Assembly: GCA_025054615.1 (NCBI GenBank)
Contig: JANWZO010000021.1
Span: forward strand, 1-39,560
Source: Kiritimatiellia bacterium
GTDB taxonomy: Bacteria; Verrucomicrobiota; Kiritimatiellia; CAIVKH01
DNA: 39,560 nucleotides
Direction: 5' to 3'
Position 1 is the first letter of the stretch; each line of letters starts with the position of its first letter. Below, one piece after another: positions 15,752 through 23,008 of this stretch. The notes beneath the pieces were generated by a model that was not told the origin of the DNA, did not search any database, and saw only the letters and a program-made list of their open reading frames with translations. A program made the translations under genes and the position numbers.

Positions 15752-16789
15752 TTACCAATCTACCACACTTCGCCGCGCTGCGCGCAGATCCAGCGCACCG
15801 TCAACAAACGAGAGCGGCGGTTCTAGAAGATCACGCTGGAGCGCGCGCAGCGTGTCAAGGCCCGCAAAACCGCCCAGGGCCCCGCCGATCTCTCCCAGGA
15901 TGCGGATTCCGACTCCGGATTCGTAGGCCGAGCTCCACACCGCCTCGCAGCCCGCGCGTTTGGCTCGCAACGCGAGTCGAACAGCGCGGATCAACCCGCC
16001 TGCCAGGGTCGGCTTTAGGATCCAGGCCGCCACGGGCGGCGTCGGCGGCGCTGGATCGCCATCGGTCCAAAGGCTTTCATCCTGCGCCAGCCGAATTTCG
16101 CCGGGCCAACCGTCTGGCGGTTGGAAGGCGCCGGAAAAAGGCTCCTCCAAATAATCGACCGGCGCGGTAGAGATCTCCCGCGCGAACGACAAGGCGGTTT
16201 CCGCGGTCCACGCCCGGTTGGCGTCCAGCCGGAACCGCAAGGTCGGAGCGGCAGAGACAGCCTCGAAAATCGCCGAGATTTCACGACGCATGGCTGCGCG
16301 CCCCACCTTGATTTTCAACACGCGAAATTTGTCCGCCGAGGCCCAGTAGGCGGCCTCCGCCCATGTATCCGGTGGACCGGCTGCAAGCGCGCAAACTAGG
16401 CAGATGTCCGAGTGAGTGCCCAAAAGCCAGCCCGCCAGCGATTCCCCTGCCTCGGCTGCAGCGGCGGACGCCAACGCGCTCTCCGCAGCGAACCGCGCGG
16501 AGGAACACACACCCCCAATCGACTGCGCCCACGCCGCCAACTCATCAAACGACCGAATTTCAGCACCTTTCACCGAGTCGAGGCACGCGTTCAGGTCCTG
16601 CATTGCCTGGTCAAGAGATTCCGGGCTGAAGCTCGGCAGCGGCGCGCAATCGCCCCACCCTTCCGCGCCGGATTCCGAAATCACGCGGACAAGCGCCCCG
16701 TCCCTGGTTCGCAGCTCGCCCGCTCGCAAAACGAGCGGCTTGGCGAGTCCCAGGCGGTACGGCCGGACTTCGAAATGCGCGACCTTCAC
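15752..16789 (-). CDS. menC: o-Succinylbenzoate synthase (enolase superfamily)
   Basis: Dehydrates SHCHC to o-succinylbenzoate. The 345-residue protein carries the full active site of the muconate-lactonizing subgroup: KIK (Lys159/Lys161 in VLKIKVG), metal ligands Asp189 (RLDANRAW), Glu215 or 216 (YLEEP) and Asp237 (AQDES), and Lys259 (ILKPT). The N-terminal cap begins VAHFEVRPYRLGLAKPL. The start is GTG at 16789, overlapping the menA stop by GTGA, with GGTGGA just upstream. The frame stays open far upstream through menA, but that part is a shadow. Substrate use could be broader (racemase activity in the same fold), but operon context makes OSB synthase most likely. Confidence 0.92.
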   Translation of the reverse strand: MKVAHFEVRPYRLGLAKPLVLRAGELRTRDGALVRVISESGAEGWGDCAPLPSFSPESLDQAMQDLNACLDSVKGAEIRSFDELAAWAQSIGGVCSSARFAAESALASAAAAEAGESLAGWLLGTHSDICLVCALAAGPPDTWAEAAYWASADKFRVLKIKVGRAAMRREISAIFEAVSAAPTLRFRLDANRAWTAETALSFAREISTAPVDYLEEPFSGAFQPPDGWPGEIRLAQDESLWTDGDPAPPTPPVAAWILKPTLAGGLIRAVRLALRAKRAGCEAVWSSAYESGVGIRILGEIGGALGGFAGLDTLRALQRDLLEPPLSFVDGALDLRAARRSVVDW

Positions 16790-17664
16790 AGGTTCCACCC
16801 GATTGAGAAGAGCATCGCGAAGGCGAGCATCAACAGGGCCGTGTAGGCGAGAACATGGTTCAGCAGAGCTGCATTCGATTCGCCCCAAACGGTTCGAATG
16901 GCGGGAATCGCGGCAAACACAATCACAGTGGCTGCAGTGGCATTTGGCGGAGCGCCCATGTATGCGACCAGCACAAGAGGCACCACCGCGGCACCGACGA
17001 TACAAAGGGTATATTCCCACTTTGCGAATCCGGCGCCAAACCGTACGGCAAGGGTTCGTTTGCCGGCTCTCGCGTCCGTTTCGATGTCCCGAAGATTGTT
17101 CACGGTCAGGATCGCCATGGAGAGCAGTCCCGGAGCAAGCCCCGCAACAACGGGCGTCCACGACCACTCCAGCGTCTGGACGTAATACGAACCCGCCACG
17201 GCAACCGGACCGAAAAAGATCAGCGTAAAGACGTCGCCTAAACCCACGTAGGCAAGAGGTTTCGGCCCGGCCGTATAGAGGATTCCAGATGCGATCGACA
17301 AAACGCCGACCACAGCCAGAGGCCAGCCCGCGCGCCATATGAGGTAGGCGGCAAAAACAGCAGACAGGACAAAGGCAATCGCTGTCGCGGCTATCATCTG
17401 GCGCGGTGTGACGAGCCCGGACACGGTCGCGCGGGTCGGGCCGCGGCGCGATTCGGTATCTGCGCCCTTCAGGAAATCGGCGACATCGTTGCAGTAGTTC
17501 GTGCCGATCTGAATAAAGAGCGCGCTGGCCAACGCACACAGGGCCGAGGGCCAGTCCAACGAGCCGGCGCGTTGGGCCATTGCGGTCCCCATCATCACCG
17601 GCGCGATCGAAGCCCACAGGGTTTTGGGCCGCGCGGCCGAAATCCAGACCGTCGCCGACCTCAC
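16786..17664 (-). CDS. menA: 1,4-Dihydroxy-2-naphthoate polyprenyltransferase
   Basis: A UbiA-superfamily integral membrane enzyme that prenylates dihydroxynaphthoate to demethylmenaquinone. The 292-residue protein shows WISAARPKTLWASIAPVMMG, the first Asp-rich motif NYCNDVADFLKGAD, and the second, NNLRDIETDARAGKRTLAVR. About nine hydrophobic segments follow the family pattern. GTG at 17664 is the best start: GAGGGT lies just upstream and it sits 7 bp after the zinc-ribbon stop. A TTG at 17700 would overlap that gene. It ends in a GTGA overlap with menC. Confidence 0.95.
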   Translation of the reverse strand: MRSATVWISAARPKTLWASIAPVMMGTAMAQRAGSLDWPSALCALASALFIQIGTNYCNDVADFLKGADTESRRGPTRATVSGLVTPRQMIAATAIAFVLSAVFAAYLIWRAGWPLAVVGVLSIASGILYTAGPKPLAYVGLGDVFTLIFFGPVAVAGSYYVQTLEWSWTPVVAGLAPGLLSMAILTVNNLRDIETDARAGKRTLAVRFGAGFAKWEYTLCIVGAAVVPLVLVAYMGAPPNATAATVIVFAAIPAIRTVWGESNAALLNHVLAYTALLMLAFAMLFSIGWNL

Positions 17665-17671
17665 GTCACCC

Positions 17672-18028
17672 TCATCGGTCGAAGGGGTCCCGCTGCACAA
17701 TTTGTCCGCAATAAATGCATGTCGGCATACCCTTGGAAAGGGTCCGACCGCAGGATGGGCACGTTTGGGGGGCTGTCTTCAAAGCCACCCGGCCGTCGAG
17801 ACGGCCATCGCTCACATCCAGTTCGGTGAATGTAGCGATGAGGTCCTCGTCGGTGTAACCGTGCTGTGGCTTGAGCAAACGCCACAATGCGTCCTCGACG
17901 AGTGCGGGCCGGTTCCGGTCCGACTCGAGGACATGCGCCTGGCTCTTCACCTGGGAGGCGAGGAATGAAGACGGTGCACGGTCCATCGCCAAATGACTCG
18001 CGCGCGCAATGAGCAGTCCGTCCAGCAT
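17672..18028 (-). CDS. Small zinc-ribbon protein in the menaquinone operon
   Basis: A 118-residue protein of unknown function. The C-terminus has two CxxC knuckles, CPSC (residues 90-93) and CIYC (104-107), with a 10-residue loop: a zinc ribbon. Residues 1-85 are likely helical and acidic, with DLIATFTELDVSDGR in the middle. There is no signal peptide or membrane segment. It lies 33 bp after menB and 7 bp before menA, on the same strand, so it is almost certainly cotranscribed with the men genes. It could help MenA or MenB folding or regulate the operon, but nothing in the sequence shows it. Confidence 0.75.
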   Translation of the reverse strand: MLDGLLIARASHLAMDRAPSSFLASQVKSQAHVLESDRNRPALVEDALWRLLKPQHGYTDEDLIATFTELDVSDGRLDGRVALKTAPQTCPSCGRTLSKGMPTCIYCGQIVQRDPFDR

Positions 18029-18061
18029 GGGCCTCGCCTTCCGACTTCCTTCAGCAGACCC

Positions 18062-18886
18062 TCAGGGCCTGCGCGGAAATTTGGTAAAGTCCGGCTTCCT
18101 TTTCTCCAAAAACGCCCGTTTCCCCTCCTGCGCTTCCTCAGTCATATAGTACAGCAGTGTCGCATTTCCGGCGAGTTGCTGCAGGCCCGCTTGACCGTCG
18201 CAATCGGCATTGAAGGCGGCTTTGAGACAGCGGATCGCGAGCGGCGATTTTTCAAGAATTTCGCGACACCACTTGACGGTTTCCTCCTCCAGCCGCTCGA
18301 GAGGAACTACGGCGTTCACGAGCCCCATTTCGAGCGCCTCTTTCGCGGTATACTGCCGGCACAAATACCAGATTTCGCGCGCTTTCTTCTGGCCAACGAT
18401 GCGCGCGAGATACGACGCGCCGAATCCGCCGTCGAAGGAGCCGACCTTCGGACCGACCTGGCCGAAGATCGCATTCTCGGAGGCGATCGTCAGGTCGCAG
18501 ACAACATGCAGCACGTGGCCACCCCCGATCGCATAGCCATTAACCATTGCGATCACCGGCTTGGGGCAGGCCCGGATATCCCGTTGGAAATCGAGGACGT
18601 TGAGGTGGTGCTGGCCCGCCTCGTCCTGATAGCCGGCATCGCCGCGCACGCGCTGGTCGCCTCCGGAGCAGAAGGCCTTGTCCCCTGCCCCCGTCAGGAT
18701 GATCACGCCAATCGACTCATCCAGGCGCGCATCCTGCAGGGCGTGGATCATCTCCCGGACAGTCAGCGGTCGAAAGGCATTCCGGACCTCGGGCCGGTTG
18801 ATGGTGATTTTCGCGATACCCTCGGCCTTGTGGTACAAGATGTCCTTGTACGTACCCGCCGGCTTCCAATCGATTCCGGTCGCCAT
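18062..18886 (-). CDS. menB: 1,4-Dihydroxy-2-naphthoyl-CoA synthase
   Basis: Crotonase-fold enzyme closing the naphthoate ring from o-succinylbenzoyl-CoA. The 274-residue protein has [12 protein letters not shown] (71-82), [20 protein letters not shown] (116-135), [16 protein letters not shown] (141-156) and the C-terminal [13 protein letters not shown] typical of MenB. The length is typical. The ATG at 18886 has a strong GGAGGTG 5 bases before it. It heads what is left of the operon, because the menH gene directly upstream is a decayed fragment whose end touches this start. How the operon is now transcribed is unclear, since its former upstream part is displaced by inserted DNA. Confidence 0.97.
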   Translation of the reverse strand: MATGIDWKPAGTYKDILYHKAEGIAKITINRPEVRNAFRPLTVREMIHALQDARLDESIGVIILTGAGDKAFCSGGDQRVRGDAGYQDEAGQHHLNVLDFQRDIRACPKPVIAMVNGYAIGGGHVLHVVCDLTIASENAIFGQVGPKVGSFDGGFGASYLARIVGQKKAREIWYLCRQYTAKEALEMGLVNAVVPLERLEEETVKWCREILEKSPLAIRCLKAAFNADCDGQAGLQQLAGNATLLYYMTEEAQEGKRAFLEKRKPDFTKFPRRP

Positions 18887-19140
18887 TCTCGCACCTCCAA
18901 ATGAACGATTCGATCTGTACCCACGTAAAGTCCGGGCGTTCCACGTGCGGCATGTGCCCGGCGCCAGGTACAATAAGCGCCGAACCGGCCGGACACAAGG
19001 CGGCGGCAATGCAGCATTAGGCGCTTGAGGTCCGTGCCGAACTCTGCCCCCGGGGTTGCGCAGAAGTCCGCGGCTAAGCATCTGGCGCGAACTGGCGACA
19101 TCCGGTCGACCGCGAAACGCGGAGACAGAGGCTTCTATGA
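18884..19140 (-). pseudogene. menH: menH 3' part, decayed (SHCHC synthase remnant)
   Basis: Upstream of menB on the minus strand one frame reads [20 protein letters not shown] and then IESFIWR, the C-terminus of MenH-type alpha/beta hydrolases including the catalytic His in GAGHMPH. Further upstream the similarity moves between frames ([10 protein letters not shown], then [11 protein letters not shown]), with an in-frame TAA, so at least two frameshifts have occurred. The tail reaches the menB start, as expected for an operon gene just before menB. The matching N-terminus lies 3 kb away at 22149. The protein cannot be made. Assignment to MenH over another hydrolase comes from position plus the N-terminal stub. 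Confidence 0.7.
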
Positions 19141-19241
19141 TAATTTCAGAAACCCTGTTGCTGCGCCGCTGGCCCAATTTACAGCGCCTTATACTTAATC
19201 TCGAGGCAAGCTCGATAAGCCAAAGAAATTTACGCGCTGAC

Positions 19242-19298
19242 TTGTAGCCGAGCTCGGCGAGCTCGAAAAATTTCCGGCGCCAACGGCGCCGGCTACAA
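19242..19298. repeat. Double-hairpin element bounded by TTGTAGCCG inverted repeats
   Basis: The 57-bp element begins TTGTAGCCG (19242-19250) and ends with its reverse complement CGGCTACAA (19290-19298). Inside are two hairpins: CGAGCTC-ggc-GAGCTCG (19249-19265) and CCGGCGCC-aac-GGCGCCGG (19274-19292). This looks like a REP- or MITE-like palindromic unit. It sits between the menH remnant and the transposase remnant. Other copies were not found in the window. Confidence 0.7.
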
Positions 19299-19745
19299 CA
19301 TCTTCGTCAATGTCTGAATCACTGGAGCCGACAGCCCCGGCTTCCGAGATTGCCTCCAGATCTAAATCACCGGGGTCGATGATTCCATCTACAAGAAACG
19401 CAATCACGCTCCGACGAAAGGCCAGTTGTCAACCGGCGCAAGCGCGCACGCCATCGGACGTGGCGGTCTCGGAAAGCCCTCGCGGATGACGAGCTGCGGC
19501 GTGAAGGCGGCTCACGCAATACGGACAGGCGATGAAGACATGTCGCGCGACGACACGGTTTCAAAACGTCGCAAGATCACAGGCAAATCGAACGACCATC
19601 AAGGAAACTGCGCCCCGGATCGGCACGGTGTCAACATGCTTCACGGCGAGGACCTACTTCTCCATCTTTCTTTTTCGTCGCTCATGAAATAGGCAGCCTG
19701 GTCATGTCATTTATAGCATTTCTGACTAGAGGCTAACCCAAAACC
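19299..19745. other. Non-coding degraded stretch
   Basis: No convincing gene. Short open frames exist on both strands, for example IAFLVDGIIDPGDLDLEAIS on the minus strand at about 19348-19407, but none has a ribosome binding site or a recognisable domain. The stretch separates the double-hairpin repeat from the end of the transposase remnant. Its composition becomes less GC rich toward 19745, which fits inserted or decayed DNA. Confidence 0.5.
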
Positions 19746-20205
19746 TATTTTAGGAGCAGCAGCGTATATGTCAGATGAAGCAGATCTTCGTAGATAACGG
19801 GGAACTTCTCTCAGCGGATGCACAGGGCTGCGAACGTGCGACACCCAAATAATCGTTCATTTGACTGTCCATCGTCGGGCAGCGTACCGCAGCCATCGTC
19901 CGTCCTGCGCGACCTTCTCTGACTCCGATTCGATCGATGCGGCGCAATCATCACGATGCCGTTTCCAGCCATTTCCTCGTCTAATCGATCCCTGTCGTGA
20001 GTCCCGTCCCCGATGATTCGTTTGGGCATCTCCTGGGTCAGTATGAAGTCAAACAGCCCCTGAACCCTTCGGCTCTCGTTGAAGGCGACCGAGCCAGTGG
20101 TCACCGTAACCGATTATCCTCCCGCATCGACCCAAATGATGATTTTCACGCCATTTACCGCTTTCTCGTGCCGATGCCGTCGCCCCCCGCGCTTTGACGA
20201 ATGTA
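19746..20205 (-). pseudogene. IS5-type DDE transposase remnant
   Basis: On the minus strand the frames together give KIIIWVDAGG, NESRRVQGLFDFILTQEMPK, RIIGDGTHDRDRLDEEMA, VMIAPHRSNRSQ, then in a shifted frame RWLRYAARRWTVK, NERLFG and FAALCIR, and after a TGA in place of Trp, EKFPVIYEDLLHLTYTLLLL. This follows the C-terminal half of IS5-family transposases (the IGDKAYDSD and ERLFAW-type regions). At least two frameshifts and one stop make it inactive. The natural stop is TAG at 19746-19748. No clear N-terminal half or terminal inverted repeats were found. Confidence 0.75.
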
Positions 20206-20591
20206 CCGAAGACCAAACTTTTGGAAACGAGCTCTGTTGGTTAGTACTTCTCCGCGTCGCGATTCTCCAGAATCCAGAAGATCACTCGGAGCCCCCTTCT
20301 TTTGTTTTCTCGTGGACGTCCATCTCACGGGTTGCGTGGTGCGTCGGAAATATGACGGCACGGCCTATCCAATTAATCATCTGTAAGTTTCAGAATGCCG
20401 TCATCAGACATCGAACGATTTCTAATGTTCAACAGGTTTGGGGAGCGCGTTTATAGAGTTTTGACATTCCCACTCATTCTCGGCGGTCAACCGGCGGAGA
20501 GAAGAAGGCGCATAGAGAAGGCCAAGGGAATGACGGTGCGCGCGGGTCCTGCACGCGATCGTCCACTGGTTTTTTGCTCGCCTGCATTCGC
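20206..20591. other. Stretch without a recognisable gene
   Basis: Between the transposase remnant and the dehydrogenase gene I find only short frames on either strand with no recognisable motif. It may hold the decayed 5' half of the insertion sequence, since the transposase N-terminus should lie here on the minus strand, but I could not reconstruct it. Base composition is lower in GC than the flanking operons. Confidence 0.5.
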
Positions 20592-21587
20592 TCATTTGCT
20601 GGCTCGCAACACATTCTCATTTATGCGGCCTTCTTCAAAGTCAGAGATATTTTGAATCGTGGTTTGCGCGATCGTGGTGATCGCCTCGCGTGTGAAAAAG
20701 GCCTGGTGACCGGTCACGAGCACGTTAGGAAACGTCATCAGGCGAGCGAGCGTATCGTCGTTGATCCCCTGATCGGATAAATCATGAAAGAAAACGCCTT
20801 CTTCCTCTTCGTAGACATCGAGACCGACGCCGGCGATTCGCCCTGCGCGAAGCGCGTCGATCAACGCATCGGTATCGATCAATCCGCCGCGACTCGTGTT
20901 GATCAAATAGGCGTTCGGCTTCATCAGGGCCAATGTTTCGCGATTGATGAGATGATACGTCTCCGGCAGCAACGGCACATGTAAACTGACGATATCCGAG
21001 GTGCGGAGCACGACGTCTAACGCTTCATACCGCATGCCAAGGGAGAGACACGCCGGATTTGGTGCCACGTCATAGCCCACCAACGAGCAGCCAAATCCGC
21101 TCATGATTTTCGCAAATACGGCCCCAATTTTTCCCGTGCCGATCACGCCCACGGTCGACCCATGAATATCGTGGCCGAGCAATCCCGCCAGCCGGAAATT
21201 GAATTCCCGCGTTCTGTTGTACGCGCGGTGGATGCGACGATTCAGCGCCAGCAAAAGGCCCACAGCAAATTCAGCTACTGCATACGGCGAGTAAGAGCCG
21301 ACGCGCATCACGGTGATGCCGTGCTTTTCCGCTGCGACAACATCGATATTATTGTATCCGGTGGAACGCTGTGTGATGAGCTGCGTTCCGCCTTTTGCCA
21401 AACGTTGAATCACCGCCTCCGTGGCGCGGTCGTTGACAAAGGTGCAGATCGCGCGAAACCCGTTCGCCAGCGCCGCGGTTTGAAGGTCGAGTTGAGCGCT
21501 GGTAAACACGAGTTCGTGCCGTCCGCGATTGGCCGCTTCGAGAAATTCACGGTCATACGAATGTGTGTCGTATATGAGTACCTTCAT
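20592..21587 (-). CDS. ldhA: D-2-hydroxyacid dehydrogenase, D-lactate dehydrogenase type
   Basis: A 331-residue NAD-dependent dehydrogenase, most like fermentative D-lactate dehydrogenase. Seen: MKVLIYDTHSYDREFLEAAN, STGYNNIDVVAAEKHGI, YSPYAVAEFAVGLLLALNR, the Rossmann motif VGVIGTGKIGAVFAK, the catalytic Arg in LINTSRGGLIDTDAL, Glu in DVYEEEEGVFF, and His in LVTGHQAFFT. DVYEEEEGVFFHD followed by VTGHQAFFT is characteristic of LdhA. The gene is intact although its neighbours on both sides are wreckage, and its composition is less GC rich than the men genes. GAGG precedes the ATG at some distance. It lies inside the segment that splits menH, so it probably arrived with inserted DNA. Confidence 0.93.
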   Translation of the reverse strand: MKVLIYDTHSYDREFLEAANRGRHELVFTSAQLDLQTAALANGFRAICTFVNDRATEAVIQRLAKGGTQLITQRSTGYNNIDVVAAEKHGITVMRVGSYSPYAVAEFAVGLLLALNRRIHRAYNRTREFNFRLAGLLGHDIHGSTVGVIGTGKIGAVFAKIMSGFGCSLVGYDVAPNPACLSLGMRYEALDVVLRTSDIVSLHVPLLPETYHLINRETLALMKPNAYLINTSRGGLIDTDALIDALRAGRIAGVGLDVYEEEEGVFFHDLSDQGINDDTLARLMTFPNVLVTGHQAFFTREAITTIAQTTIQNISDFEEGRINENVLRASK

Positions 21588-21663
21588 GGTTCATATATCC
21601 TCGTTGTAATCCGCGATAAACGCCCGCCGCGCGCAGATCACGGCGAGGGTTGACGGATAGCGC

Positions 21664-22088
21664 CGCCGCACAACGAACATACCGATTTCCGTCGTTTCTT
21701 CGACCGCAAATTATCCGCCTTCGCGACCGAATCCGCAGTCATTTACTCCGCCATACAGCGTGTGATTGGCGCGCCATGAAGGTATTTTGATACGGATGCC
21801 CCCGAATACCAACGCGTACACGCGGTGAGCGCGCGATCCAGATTCCGGGCGAAACCGCCAGCTTGAAGCCTGAATCGACTCGCATTGATGCGATCAAGCG
21901 CAGAAGCGAAATCCAGAACCCGTTCCCAAATTACGACGGGACCGAACACTTCTTCCGCATGCAGTTCTGCATCCGGCGGAAGGCCCTCGAACATAGTGGC
22001 ATCGATTATCGTTCCCCGCCGGGTCCCGCCGCACAACAGGAGCGCGACGCGTCCCGCGTCCGATGAGATCCACGCCTCAATCGGTCCA
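21664..22088 (-). pseudogene. Aldehyde dehydrogenase, C-terminal fragment
   Basis: On the minus strand the frame reads GPIEAWISSDAG, LLLCGGTRRGTIIDATMFEG, AELHAEEVFGPVVIWERV, ALDRINASRFRLQAGGFARN and LDRALTACTRW. After a frameshift near 21755 it continues YGGVNDCGFGREGG, a TAA stop, and AVEETTEIGMFVV. These are the last third of the NAD(P)-dependent aldehyde dehydrogenase family, with EEVFGPVV and GFGREG intact in outline. The N-terminal two thirds, including the catalytic Cys and the Rossmann core, are missing. The fragment starts exactly where the menH stub stops making sense (about 22075-22088). ldhA follows on the same strand. Confidence 0.8.
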
Positions 22089-22149
22089 CCAAGGGCCCCC
22101 AGTCGCCCGGACTGCCGAGAAACCCGTGCAAACACAGGATGCGAACCAT
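22075..22149 (-). pseudogene. menH: menH 5' stub (N-terminus of an SHCHC synthase-like hydrolase)
   Basis: From the ATG at 22149 the protein reads MVRILCLHGFLGSPGDWGPL and VDRL, the start of MenH-type alpha/beta hydrolases (LHGFLGS oxyanion region). Similarity ends at about codon 25, where the sequence enters the aldehyde dehydrogenase fragment in another frame. It is on the same strand as the menH 3' remnant and menB. The simplest reading is one menH gene broken by about 2.9 kb of other DNA, possibly with loss of the middle (the catalytic Ser region was not found). Confidence 0.65.
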
Positions 22150-22330
22150 ATGCAGACAATTATCGGCTCCGCGGCCGTGCGCCAGCAGTAGGACTGTCCT
22201 GCGGTTCGGCGAATGTCCCGCAGAAATCGTTTGAACTCTGCTAAACAACCCACATCAGCGAAAGCTCGGATGGAGGATTCGGCGCCGATGCTGAGCCACG
22301 GCCGCGAAGATGCTACCTTGTACTGAGGCC

Positions 22331-22996
22331 ATGACGACTCCTCCTCAAATTCAACATGTAGTTTGGGACTGGAACGGGACGTTGTTGGACGACACCGCGT
22401 TATGCATCGAGATTATGAACGGACTTTTGGCGGAGCGAGGGCTACCGCTGTTGGACGAGGCGAGATACCGGCGGTTGTTTGATTTCCCGGTGATCGAATA
22501 CTACCGGCGGCTCGGCTTCGATTTCTCGCGGGATCCGTTCGACGTGGTCGGCGCGGAATTCATCCGGCGTTATGAGGCGCGCCGGTCCGAGGCGCCGCTT
22601 CAGCCGCGGGCGCGGGAGACTTTGGCGGCGTTGAAGGGGGCGGGGTTCGCACAGCATGTGCTGTCGGCCTATCACGCCGGTACCCTTGAAACTCTTCTTG
22701 CGGAAAAAGGCGTGCGCGATTTTTTCGAAGATGTCGTGGGCAGTGACAACGTGTATGCCCATGGCAAACTCGACCAGGGCCGCGAATGGATTCAGCGTCG
22801 TCGCCTTAACCCGTCGGAGGTCCTTCTCATAGGCGATACGAGGCATGATTTTGAGGTGGCGAGGGCGATGGGTTGCCTTTGCCTTTTGGTGGCCGACGGC
22901 TATCACCCCCGCGAGAAGCTCGAGCCGCTTGGCGCACCTGTTGTCGACGATCTGCGAGGTGTCTGCGAATTTCTTGGCCTTCCGGAGGGCAGCTAA
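22331..22996 (+). CDS. HAD-superfamily hydrolase (phosphoglycolate phosphatase-like)
   Basis: A 221-residue HAD phosphatase. Motif I is VVWDWNGTLLDDTA (Asp13 nucleophile, with Asn15 in place of the usual second Asp), motif II is in HVLSAYHAGTLE, the conserved Lys is in AHGKLDQG, and motif III/IV is LLIGDTRHDFEVARAMG. A helical cap lies between motifs I and II, as in phosphoglycolate phosphatases. The DWNGT variant is seen in a recognised subset of the family. The substrate is unknown. I prefer the ATG at 22331 (GAGG immediately upstream). An ATG at 22310 is possible. It is convergent with recG, stops 12 bp apart. Confidence 0.88.
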   Translation: MTTPPQIQHVVWDWNGTLLDDTALCIEIMNGLLAERGLPLLDEARYRRLFDFPVIEYYRRLGFDFSRDPFDVVGAEFIRRYEARRSEAPLQPRARETLAALKGAGFAQHVLSAYHAGTLETLLAEKGVRDFFEDVVGSDNVYAHGKLDQGREWIQRRRLNPSEVLLIGDTRHDFEVARAMGCLCLLVADGYHPREKLEPLGAPVVDDLRGVCEFLGLPEGS

Positions 22997-23008
22997 CCGC
23001 CGTGGCCC

